Below are positions 51,789-64,000 of a stretch of 64,000 nucleotides of DNA, one piece after another; position 1 is the stretch's first letter, and each line of letters begins with the position of its first letter. The stretch is from Micractinium sp. NFX-FRZ (taxonomy: Eukaryota > Chlorophyta > Trebouxiophyceae > Chlorellales > Chlorellaceae). The notes under the pieces are model-generated. The model ran no database searches. It had not been told where the DNA came from and saw only the letters and a list, made by a program, of their open reading frames with translations. The position numbers were made by a program, and so were the translations under genes. The stretch is from assembly GCA_029339195.1 (NCBI GenBank), contig JAPTJF010000348.1, positions 1-64,000 on the forward strand. The letters run 5' to 3'.

Positions 51789-54700
51789 CTAGCTGCCCGC
51801 TGCCTCCTCCGGTGCATCCAAAGCCGCTGCTGCCAGCTGCTTGCATATGCTCGGGTGCCCGCCGCTGCCACGCCAGTCAGCGTGCGAGCAGGCGGTGCTG
51901 CAGTAGCGGGCCACCCGACAGCCGCCGCAACGCTTGCACCCGCGCCCTTCCCCTGCGCCTGGCCCGCCCTCCAGTGCCATGTTGGCGCACCGCAGGTGGG
52001 CGCAGCTGCGGGCGGCCGCCGCCTGCGCCAGCTCCAGCGCAGCTGCCGCCTGCTGCTGCGGCAGCTGCCAGTAGGCTTGCAGCAGGGCCGCCAGCTCAGC
52101 AGCCGGCGGCAGCAGCTGCTCCTGCATCTGCTCCAGCTGGAGAGTGGGCGATGCCTCGCTGGCACCCTGCTGCTGCCAGGCAGCTTCGCCGCAGCTGCCG
52201 CGGCTGCCGCCGCCGTCCTGCTCTGCCTCCTCCTGCTGCTGCTCGGATGCGGGTGCATCAAGGAAGCGCGGGTCCATGCTCCCTAGCAGCTCCTGCAGCC
52301 GGCCTGCTGCGGCCTCAAGCTGCGCTGCCAACTCGGATGGCTCCTGCTGCTGCCCCTGCTGGCTGGTCTGTGAGTCTCCTGCCAGTGGCGCTGACACCCC
52401 AGGCCCTTCGCCTGTGCTGCTCGCGGCTCGCAGGCTGGCGCTTGCCTCTGCACCCGCCTGCACCAGGCCAGCAAGCGCTGCCAGGCATGTCGCCAGCAGC
52501 TGCAGGGAAGCATGGGTGGGAGTCGGGAGCAGCACGTCAACACGCCTGGCAGTGCCGGCAAGACAGCTGGGCAGTTGGGCGATGCAGGCAGGCAGGCAAA
52601 TGCAAGCCAGCAGTCGCCTGGAGGCTACAGCAGCATGCAGTCATCGATAGATCAGCAGGCACCCAGCGCAAATGAGGCACAGTGCTGCTGCGGTGAGACC
52701 CACGCTTGCCCGCCCTGCACGCACCCCGCCTCAGCAACCCCTCTGCCCCACACCTCTGCTGCCGCCCCCTCCGCGGCGGTGCACATCCTCGCAATGGCTG
52801 CCACCTGCGTGCCACCAGTGCCCTGCCCCTTGCCACCCCTTTGGTCAAGCTCTGCCACGAGTGCCGCGGTCACGCGAGGTTCCCACGCGGCCGTGTATTG
52901 CAACAGCTCAGCAAGCTGAGCTGTCGCCAGCTCCTGCTGCTCGCTGACACCGCTGCTGGCATGCTGCAACCGGGCAAGTGGAGTTGCAGCAGTGAGCAGG
53001 GGGGCATTCTACAGAGCAGGTGTAAAATGGTTTGAATTGTACTGCATATGGTGCCCCTGCATAAGTCGGCACCGGGAGAAGCGATGCACAAGTGGGCGGA
53101 AGCAGGGATCCGTTGGCAGAAGTGCGAGTATCAGGCTGCCACTGGCGCAGCCTTGAGACCCATGCATTGCATTGCACTGCCACCTGCGGGCAACGCACGC
53201 ACTGGTGACACAATCACACCAGAGCGCCACAGGGCGTGGCCATGCCCCGGGCCGCCAGCCTGGCATGGCATGATGCATCCCAGCCCGGCAGAACTGCACA
53301 ACAACACATACATGCCCACCTGCAGCAGAGCAGCCCAGGCCTCTGCCATGGAGCCCAGCAGCCGCGGCCCCACCAGGCCGGGGCAGCCAGAGGCCAGTAG
53401 CTGCGGCTCCAGCACCGCATCGCGGGCCTCCACCACTGCCGTGGCTGGGCAGGCAGGCTCGAGAGAATGCCCTGCGTCGCTGCCTGTCGCTGCCACGGCT
53501 GCTGCGCTGGTGCACGCCTGCACGGCGGCCCAGTGAGCCACCGACAGCGCACGCCGCCGTTGCCTGCAGGGGCGCTCAAGGTGAAATCCGCGGATGGGGC
53601 GCATGCTTGTGCCTCCATTGTGCCGTGCAAAGGGAGGTGGTGGTTGGACCAGCAGTGCAAGTCAAGCGGCAGGCCGCAAGGCAGGCCGCCCGCATACATG
53701 CGCACCAGACGCCAGCGGTGCCCATGGTTTCAAACAATTGACCCAAATGCCCCGCTGCTGCCGCTGCCTGCGCACCTGACAGCCTGCTCCTCCGATGGCT
53801 CTGCTGCCTCGTGGGTAGGTTGGGTGCTGAGCAACCAGTCGGCCAGAAAATACAGCTGGCGCAGCCCTTGCAGCAGGTATCGCCACATCGAGGGGTCTGA
53901 AGGGCCGCTGCTGGCCGCCAGCTGCGGCCTGTCTGCCTCGCCGCTGGGGGCAGCCAGCCAATGGAGCAGGCGGCAGGCAGTGCTGTGCAGCTGCCACAGG
54001 CTGCAGCCTGCTGCAGCGGCAGAGTTGGCGTCGAGGGCCGTCAGCCCCGCAGGCACGCCATACCACAGCAATTTCACCAGCGCTTTTGACAGCAGCCTGA
54101 CACAGGTCCGGTGCTCCTCATTCCGCCACGGCTGAGCATGCAGCTGCGCCAGCACAGGCTGCAGCCGCATCCCTGCCTCAGCTGCGGCCGCCCATGCCTG
54201 CACCTGCTGCGGGGTGGCGGTCACGCTGGCAACGCCGCCGCGTCCGGGCAGCAATATTTTAAGAGGTATGCACAGGTTGTTGCACAGCGCTCCCAGGACC
54301 TGCTGCGGGCACTGGGGGTCAGCGGCCAGCATGCACAGCATGGCAGCAAAGCGTGGCACCAGCTGCAGCACAGCTGTGGTGACCCCCCACCACTCATCGC
54401 TGCCCGGCGCCCACGCCTGTGCTAGTGCCCGCCTGCTGCTTGCCGCTTCGGCATTGCTGCCCGCTGCACTGCCTGCTGCTTCGGCATTGCTGCCCGCTGC
54501 ACTGCCTGCTGCTTCGGCATTGCTGCCCGCTGCGCTGCCTGCCGCTTCGGCGCCGCCGCCCGCTGCTCCGCCTGCCGCATCGGCGCCGCCGCCCGCCGCT
54601 CCGCCTGCCGCATCGGCGCTGCTACTACCCGACAGCAGCCCTGCGACTAGCGTCAACAGCAGCAGCACCGCGCCGTGTGCTTGGACATACAGCTTTACTC

Positions 54701-56030
54701 TCAGGCCTGCTGGCAGGCTGGCAGGCAGGGCTGCTGCCAGGGCTGCCGCCTGCTGAACCACCGCCGCAGCTGCCCCAGGCTGGCACAGCTCGCGCTCCGC
54801 AGCAGGGAGCAGCTGAGTTGACAACAGCAGGGATGCCAGCTGATGCAGAGGATCGACGCTCTCCGGAGTGAGAGCCTGCGACCGCGTGCAGCCGCGCAGT
54901 GCAGCCGGCAGGCAGCGGCGCAGCAGCAGGCGTGCTACTGCCTGCTGCAAGGGCGCCCTGGCTGCCATTGCTGCTGCGTGCTTGGTGTAGGCCGGGGAGG
55001 TGAGGAGGTGGTAGGTGAAGGTTATGAAATTCGACGTTTTGTCCTTGCTGAGCGACACCCGATCCTGATCATCTGCAGGTGGGCAGGCAGGCAGGCAGGC
55101 AGGTGGGCAGGGTGCACACGGGCAGGGTGGCACGCGGGCGAGGCGGCACGCGGGCAGGCTCTCAGAGAGGCAGCGTGTGGAGGTGCACCACGCAATGCAC
55201 ACAGACCTGCACGCGTCTCACCGTCAGTGCGGTCCTCTGGCAGCAGCGCCTCTGTGACTTCCGACAGCCATGACAGCAGGGTGGAGGGCCGTGCTGTGCT
55301 GGCCGCAAAGGCGGACGCCACCTGGCTGTGCATGGAGTGCATCCTCAGGCTGGCTATGGTAGCAACCACCGCTGCCAGCTGCCAGCCTGCGTTGCCTGCC
55401 CAAGCCCGCTGCACCGCGCTGCCAGCGCCTCCTCCTGCCAGGGAGCTCTCGCACCGAGCCCACGCACGCTGCGCCACCAGCACCTCATGCCCAGCTGTGA
55501 GGACCAGGCGGCAGGCGGACGCCCACCGGAAGGCTTGCTGGGTTGGCAGTGGTGTCTGCACGACATGTACTAGGGCATTGCCCAACACGCACAGGCTGTA
55601 ACAGGCCGCCTCCAGCAGGGCGTCTGCAGTAGGGGCGTGAAGGCTTCGCGGGCGGTCGGCCAGCGCCGCCAGCTGCCCGCCCAGCCTGGCAAGCTCACTG
55701 CAGTGTGGGTGGAGGGAGGGACTGGGATGCTGTCGTGTTGTATCGGCAGGCGGACGGACGCTAATCACGGACTTGTTGGCACATGCGCAGTGAGGGCACC
55801 CAGTTTGCTTCGAAAGCAGCTGAGCAGAGGCCACCGGCGGGGGGGCGCGGCGGCTGAACAAACCTGTGGATGGCCTGGTGGGTCTCCGGAGGCTCGTTCG
55901 GGCTCAGGTGCTCAAACTCTTTCACAGCGCACGAAACTGCGCCCCGAAAGAGTGCAACGCCCGCCAAAGAGGCCGCAGCGGCCGAGAGGCGCTCGTTCGC
56001 CTCGTGCAGCGCCAGAAGCACCCTGCTCAT
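51789..56030 (-). CDS. MYND-type zinc-finger protein, paralogue B
   Basis: Second large MYND-finger protein, paralogous to the gene at 17548-21513 and in opposite orientation. Six exons close in frame to 1066 aa: 56030-55864, 55697-55222, 55072-53776, 53563-53320, 52963-52704, 52545-51789. The finger (about residues 996-1049) reads CAHLRC, CKRCGGC, RYCSTACSHADW, then His and SIC. The first intron lies at the equivalent place and phase in both genes, before ELARLGGQLAAL here and LLGELGGAMAAV there. Shared stretches include FRWASACRL and QLHSTACRLLHWL. Particular to this copy are an 11-residue repeat (AEAAGSAAGSN and variants) about midway and a Gln/Glu-rich segment before the finger. The helical bulk has no named domain, so the role is unknown beyond likely protein binding. 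Confidence 0.83.
54445..54617 (-). repeat. 33-bp coding minisatellite in MYND gene B
   Basis: About five tandem 33-base units encoding 11-residue repeats, AEAAGSAAGSN (three near-identical) and ADAAGGAAGGG / AEAAGSAAGGG variants. The unit keeps the frame, so copy number can change without breaking the protein. Confidence 0.88.
55082..55102 (+). repeat. GGCA tetranucleotide microsatellite
   Basis: About five GGCA units in intron 2 of MYND gene B, next to the exon 3 acceptor. Confidence 0.8.
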
Positions 56031-56040
56031 GGCGACGTGA

Positions 56041-56403
56041 CTAGATATCAATGGGCAATCCCGAGGGATGACACAGCCAAGGGTCGGGGCGTTCCAGCAC
56101 GGGCCTCATGCAGCTCACGCAGCGGGCGCCACAGCGGGGGCGGCATGGGGGGCGGCGGGCAGGGAAACATTGTACATCCTCCTCAATGTGTGCCTTGACG
56201 TGAGGAGCGCACTCAGCGGGCTCAAGCTCGTGGCGTTGGATGAGGATGTGCTGTAGGAACAGCGAGCGGAGCCGCCGGGTCCGCCTCTCCCGCTTCACGC
56301 GGCTGAGGCAGAGCCAGCAACGCCCGACCGGGGCGGCAGGGACTTTATGGCTGGTTGCAGGCAAGAGCACAAGGCAAGTGTCCTTTGCTGGCAGGGGCGC
56401 CAT
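56041..56403 (-). CDS. Cys-rich 120-residue ORF upstream of MYND gene B
   Basis: A single-exon ORF with ATG at 56403-56401 and TAG at 56043-56041, ending 10 bases before the MYND gene B ATG on the same strand. Composition is more protein-like than the usual GC shadows: RCWLCLSR, LRSLFLQHILIQRHELEP, then Cys pairs (CRPRC, CVSC). It could be a small Cys-rich gene, a long upstream ORF in the MYND 5' leader that would limit translation, or an unspliced part of the MYND gene. No family is recognised. Confidence 0.3.
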   Translation of the reverse strand: MAPLPAKDTCLVLLPATSHKVPAAPVGRCWLCLSRVKRERRTRRLRSLFLQHILIQRHELEPAECAPHVKAHIEEDVQCFPARRPPCRPRCGARCVSCMRPVLERPDPWLCHPSGLPIDI

Positions 56404-56560
56404 CTCTTCTTAGCATCCCTGCCTCAGGTGCCTGCATGCTGCACTCCATCCCACCCCTCAGCTGCCTCATGTTCCTTGCCTTCCACCGCCGAGCACCTCG
56501 TACACGCTCTGCAACCAGCTCTGCCCCCAAGGCTATCGTGCAACTGGGGCAGGCAAAGAG

Positions 56561-56565
56561 TTACA
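56561..56565 (-). terminator. TGTAA polyadenylation motif of the Ycf66 gene
   Basis: TTACA on the plus strand, 334 nt after the Ycf66 stop on the minus strand. Confidence 0.5.
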
Positions 56566-56898
56566 GAGTGGGGACAAGATTGTGCGGGTACGGCCGAGGG
56601 GCTCATCAAGCCGAGGGCCTCACTTGGCTCGTGCTAAGGTTGTGTCAGAGGGCGGGGGAACGAAATCAGAGAGTGCGGAGAGGGTGCGGGGGCCGCAAAA
56701 TTGGGTGGCATCAGAACAGTGTGGGGGAGGGGGGCAGGATGGAGGGGCATACACAGCAGCGGTACAGGGAAGGTCCAGTCGGACAACAGGAGGCAGCAGC
56801 AATGGCTGCCGGTGACCAAAGGAGCTGGAGACAACATGGGCTCAGGTTGGGAGGACTGGTTGGGGGGGCTCCCCCCTGTTGAGCCTGCGCTTGCGCGC

Positions 56899-58917
56899 TC
56901 ACCAGTCGTCCATCCCATCAAAGCTGCTGCCCCGCCGCCCAGGTGCCTTCGGCGGCTGCTCGAACTGCTGCTGCGGCGGCAGCGGCGGCTGCTGCTGGTC
57001 AGCAGCGGCGCCCCAGCTGCCATCCACTCCTGGCGCTGCTCCTGCTGCGGATGCTGCTGCGGCGGCTCCTGCACCGCTGCCGTCATCATAGGAAGCCGGG
57101 AATGTGAACTCTGTGGGAGAGCCCGCTTGCCCGCTGCCACTGCTGCTGCCAAAGAAGTCGCTGCCTCCCGCCCCTGCTGCCGCCCCGCCGTCGTCGTACG
57201 CTTGGTACTCCGCCGGCTGGTAGCCGCCGCTGCCATAGTCCCACTGCTGCTGCGCCCCGTCGCCCCACGCCGGCGGCTGCTGCTGCGCCTGCTGCTGCGA
57301 GGCATCAAATCCGCCATACCCGTACCCGTCCTGCTGCTGCTGCTGCCCCGCAGGCACCCACTGCCGCTGCTCCGCCCACGCCTGCTGCGCCTCCTCCGCC
57401 CACGGCTGCTGGCTGCCGGACGCCTCGGGCGGGGGCAGCTGGAAGGCGCCACCCTCGGAGCCGCCGGGCCCGCCCGGGCCTCCCTTCCGCCTAAACACAT
57501 CCTGAAGCGCCGCCTTCTCCTGCAGCGGGCGGGAGGGCAGGGCGGGGCAGGTGGGGGGCAGGGGCGTGAGGTGGTCAGCAGGGTGGATGGGGCGGAGGGG
57601 GGTGGCAGGGATGGGCTGCCGGGGTGCGGTTTGCAGCTGGGCGGCCAGCCAGTGGATCCTGGCTGCCACCGACAGCGCCCCCATCCGCCCCTCCCCAGCA
57701 CCACACCAACCCCCATATTCACAGCTACGCCACATGCCACGGATGACATCTGCAGCCTGGCCATGTCACTGACCACCACAACCCATGCTCGCCAACCCCC
57801 TCTTTAGACGGGCAGCTCACCTCCCCCTCGTACGCCTCGCTGCGCAGGCGCAGCGCCTCGATGGCAAACGACACCGCCGCCCCCGTCGTCATCAGCTGCC
57901 CAAACAGCAGCAGCGGATCCAGGCGCCAGCCCTGCGGGGGGCACAGCGTGGCGGCAAGGAGCAGCAGCGTCAGCTTGCCACCGAAGTACGGCAGGCAGGC
58001 AGGCAGCACGCAGCGCGGCGGGTCGGCAGGTGGCCAGGCATTGCAGGCGGCACAGCGCACCACCAACCACACAGCACCAGCACGCAGTGCGGGCTATCGC
58101 TAAGAGTGCTGGCTGTATTGGCACAGGCTCAAAAGGCAGGAGATGATCACATAACAGAGTGCGGCAGGCCCCACCTGGAAGATGAGGATGCCTCCCACCA
58201 GGAGGGAAATGCAGGAGACCACCACGTCATAGTCCTTGCTCAGCCACGGCTTCACCCTGGCCAGGGTAAGCGGGGACTTGAGAATGGCGTGAGAGCGAGG
58301 GCGGTGAGAGCATGGGAGTGAGGCAGGAAGGAGCCAGTGCGACGCAGTTGATCAGGTTGATTGGGGATGGGGCGGGGAGCGGGCGGCGAGCAGGCCAGGG
58401 GATGCCTCGGCGAGCCGGCGACACGGTGCTGCGCCGTACAGCGCAGGCACAGGGCTGGTGGTCACACAGGCAGGCAGATGGCACTTGCCATGCCAAATGG
58501 TCCAGCAACAGAATGGGCTGGCAGGCTGGCTGCCACAGAACGCTGCCACAGAACCCTGTCACTGCTCGCTGCCGCCCACCTGCGGATCTGCCAGAGCGAG
58601 ACGCCAGCGCCAATCAGGCCAACCCCCAGCACCACCGAGGGGCTGATGTCCACGTTGACCATTGCTCGCACAGGGGTGGCAGCAGACCGGCGAGAGGCGG
58701 CGCGAGAGGCAAGCCGCGGTGCGGCGGCTGCCAGCAGTGGGCGGCCAGCGGGCAGGGTGCGCCGCAGCCGGGCCGCCGCCGCTGCTGCTGCTGCTGACGC
58801 CACTGCCGAGGCTGACACCGCTGTCAGTGCCATGGTGGGCGCTGCTGCAGCCCTGCGTGCCGCCAGGCGCGGCTGCAGGGCGCCTGGCAGGGGTTGGAGC
58901 GTCGTGGACCGCTGCAT
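56899..58917 (-). CDS. ycf66: Ycf66 family protein, nuclear-encoded
   Basis: Ycf66 is a plastid/cyanobacterial membrane protein of unclear function. Four exons (58917-58580, 58256-58175, 57931-57821, 57519-56899) close in frame to 383 aa. An Ala/Arg-rich transit peptide of ~85 aa precedes the family core VNVDISPSVVLGVGLIGAG, then KPWLSKDYDVVVSCISLLVG and GWRLDPLLLFGQLMTTGAAV, giving three hydrophobic segments, and SFAIEALRLRSEAYEGE. The exon boundary before GWRLDP falls at a conserved point. Exon 4 (~205 aa) is a disordered tail rich in Gln, Gly, Ser and Tyr, ending RRGSSFDGMDDW, much longer than the core. The gene shares a 354-bp divergent promoter with mS33. Confidence 0.88.
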
Positions 58918-59271
58918 TCGTTGCAGCAGGGGGTGCTGCCCGTTTGGAGCGCTCTTCCACGAAACCTGGGAGGTCGGTGGGACGGCTGGGGCGGGCTGCC
59001 TGGCGGGTGGAGGGTTGTGCAGGCAAACGAGCTAGCCGAGAGTTCTTGGCGCTCTGTGCAAAATGGCAAATTGTCGGTGCGGCGTTTGGCCCGCCAAGAG
59101 GCGAAATGGTGGCATTTCCAAAGGGGCGAGGTGGGCAGCCAGGCTGTCCCATCCCAGCCCATTTGTCGCCAATCGTGCTCCCCCGTCAATCGCCGCGATC
59201 GAAGCTGCGCATCGACATTGCTGCTGCCTAAAAGACTGAGCCTTGGCTGCGAGCAACACACAACCTCTTCA
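58918..59271. promoter_or_regulatory. Divergent promoter, Ycf66 / mS33
   Basis: 354 bp between two divergent start codons, one for a plastid and one for a mitochondrial protein. A CCAAT lies near 59169. ORFs crossing it are shadows. Confidence 0.5.
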
Positions 59272-60253
59272 ATGGCGGCCCTTCGGCGCAGCATCGGCGG
59301 CCTGGGCGGTGTGCTGCAGAGCCTGCGGCGTATGGCGTTGTCAGAGGGGGCACCCGCCCTGGCGGCAGCCCCCCAGCAGCATGCTGCGCTTCCAACCCTA
59401 GTCTCCCTGCGCTCCTTCTGGCCAGCGGCCGCCCAGAGCGCGGCCAGCAGCTCGGGAGCACCGGTGGCGGCGCTGGGCAGCGGGGGGCGCTGCTTCTCTG
59501 CCGCTGCCGCCAGCCTGGCGTTGCGACAGCAGGCAGCGGCAGCAGCAGCGGCAGAAGAGGAGAGCTTGGAGGAAGTGCGGGCTCGCATCTTCGGCACCCA
59601 CATAGGTGTGTGCTGGTTGAAAGACTGCTTCTTGGCAGAGCGTGGCAGCCGGGCCTGATTGTGAGGCGTGCCCATGCTCTGTGGCCTGCACTGCACTGAG
59701 CTCCGTCCGCCGTGCCCAAACGCCCCCTGCCCACCCCCGCTCACTCCGCCAGGCAACGGCCTGCGATCTGGGCGCAAGGTGCTGCGGCGGCCGCTGGTGG
59801 GCAGCAAGCTTGTTGCCTGGTACCCAGAGGATCCCATCAAGCACGATCCCCTCATGCTCAACCTGAAGGCGGAGAGGTGAGGAGGGGGCCAGGCCGGTGG
59901 GAGGCGGGAGGCTGCTGAACTGAAGCAGAAACCGAGCATGCTTGCCCAGCCTGCCAGGTGGCACAGTTCCCCTTGAGTTGTTGTTGCACTAGGAATGTCG
60001 CACTGCGTGCTTGCTGCCTGGCAGCATACATCGGCGAAGTCGCAGTGCCCCCGCTCCTACTTGCCCCAAGCCTGCCTTATCTGCCCCACCCTTCTCCACT
60101 ACCTGCCCTGCCCCGCCCCTTGTCCTTCTTCCTCAACATTCTCCCCCGCCCCCTCCCCACCGCAGTGCCAAGCTGAAGCTGGACAAGCTGCGGCGCCGCG
60201 GCAAGGCGCCGCCCAAGAAGGGCGCAGGCAAGCGTGCGGGCAAGAAGAAGTGA
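59272..60253 (+). CDS. MRPS33: Mitochondrial ribosomal protein mS33 (MRPS33)
   Basis: Small-subunit mitoribosomal protein. Three exons (59272-59605, 59753-59876, 60166-60253) close in frame to 181 aa. A long Ala/Arg/Ser-rich presequence (about 95 aa) suits mitochondrial import. The mS33 core follows: ESLEEVRARIFGTH, GLRSGRKVLRRPLVGSKLV, AWYPEDPIKHDP, and the typical basic end KLDKLRRRGKAPPKKGAGKR finishing GKKK. The presequence is longer than in most homologues. The gene converges with APS kinase; both seem to use the palindromic poly(A) signal at 60402-60412. Confidence 0.92.
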
Positions 60254-60950
60254 GGCGGCATTGATTGGTAGCACAGCACCTTGAGAAGCTCCCAGATGTC
60301 AAGCTGCAGCGGGCGGGCTGGCAAGCCGGCAGGCGGCAATGGCTTGCCGGTGCGTGGCACCCTCCCTGCACCCCTTGTTGTTGGCACGCCGCATGCCCTG
60401 TTTACAGTGTAATGAATTGCGGATCTGCTGCTGTGGCGCATGTCATGTTGGAAGAGCATCTCGCGAGAGCAGGCTTACGCAGCGGCAGATGGAGAGGGCT
60501 GTGAAGGGAAGGAATTCAAGCAGGCGCGGGCAATGAGGCGCACGGTCAGGGCAGGCTGTTGGGTGCAGACAATCTCATGGAGGTGATGGCTGGGTTGTGA
60601 AGCGGGCAGGCAAATGTTGGGGGTGGGAGAGACCCGACGGCACATCATCTGACGAGCAGCCATCGCTGTGGTGGGTCAAGATCCTAGTAGGCTGGTTTTG
60701 TGTAGCGTACAAGCAAGGGATTCAAAAGTGCCTAACGGCGGGGCAGGCCAGAGTACACCGCTGGCTGCGCCCAGGGAGTCCCAGGCGCACAGGGGCAGGA
60801 AGGGTGTGTTGTTCATCGCTTAATCATATGTGCATGCGCTGCAAAGCGGCGGCACCGGTGTGGGCGAGCATACAGTGGGGTCGACCCACGCATTCATACA
60901 GGCTCAGCCAGAGGGCGCCACCTGCCGCCGTAGTTGTAGAGTTCAACGTC
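60254..60950. other. Convergent 3' region, mS33 / APS kinase
   Basis: About 700 bp of 3' UTR sequence for both genes, with a palindromic poly(A) motif at 60402-60412. No exon supportable. Confidence 0.55.
60402..60412. terminator. Palindromic bidirectional poly(A) motif TTACAGTGTAA
   Basis: TTACA-G-TGTAA reads TGTAA on both strands. It lies about 155 nt after the mS33 stop (+) and about 545 nt after the APS kinase stop (-), and could serve both convergent genes. Confidence 0.55.
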
Positions 60951-63932
<2,982 letters not shown>

Positions 63933-64000
63933 GGCGAGAGGGTTGTTCGTCCAGGACAGACGGCGGACAGACTGTCGAGGCGGCGCGGGCTGGTTGGAGA

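Larger units (their letters stand above)
56031..56898. other. Region between tandem minus-strand genes
   Basis: Contains the Ycf66 gene 3' UTR, with minus-strand TGTAA at 56565-56561 (334 nt after its stop), and the promoter/5' leader of MYND gene B including the Cys-rich ORF. Confidence 0.5.

Noticed and set aside
51789..56030. SET-domain (SMYD-like) methyltransferases for the MYND genes
   Set aside because: No SET-domain motifs such as NHSC or GEEL are visible in either protein; only the MYND finger is recognisable.

Overview
The window is nuclear DNA of a green alga, most likely a trebouxiophyte of the Chlorella/Micractinium type. It is very GC-rich. Every gene but one doubtful single-exon ORF is broken by short GC-rich spliceosomal introns, mostly GT-AG with at least two GC-AG. 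TGTAA polyadenylation motifs follow many stop codons. Several products are plastid or mitochondrial proteins with transit peptides, and a small interstitial TTTAGGG-type telomeric repeat lies in one intron. The exon models below were built by hand from splice signals, reading-frame phase and recalled family motifs. Most close from ATG to stop without a phase error; no transcript or database evidence was available.

Layout from left to right: a partial unknown gene on the minus strand at the left edge; an M20 aminoacyl-histidine dipeptidase (-) divergent from a (6-4) photolyase / animal-like cryptochrome (+); an unrecognised one-pass membrane protein (-) divergent from a large MYND-finger protein (+); a protein kinase-PP2C fusion (-); a small thylakoid-type membrane protein (-) divergent from the DEAD-box mRNA-export helicase DBP5/LOS4 (+); an organellar KsgA/PFC1-type rRNA dimethyltransferase (+); an 87-residue protein with an N-terminal PTS2-like peroxisomal signal (-); a plastid sugar-phosphate/phosphate translocator of GPT/XPT type (-) divergent from an NSE2/MMS21-like protein with a degenerate SP-RING (+); an unrecognised 178-residue protein (+); a second MYND-finger protein paralogous to the first (-); a nuclear Ycf66 family protein (-) divergent from mitochondrial ribosomal protein mS33 (+); and plastid APS kinase (-) at the right edge.

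The genes are housekeeping, organelle and signalling genes and do not form an operon or a defence-type cluster. The most unusual feature is in the non-coding DNA. Many introns in at least five genes hold a decaying copy of the neighbouring exon edge together with its splice site, some nearly identical and some very diverged. In addition, a 47-base element is repeated exactly, in sense orientation, in introns of two different genes about 21 kb apart. Together these suggest ongoing local duplication across splice junctions and possibly an introner-like repeat.
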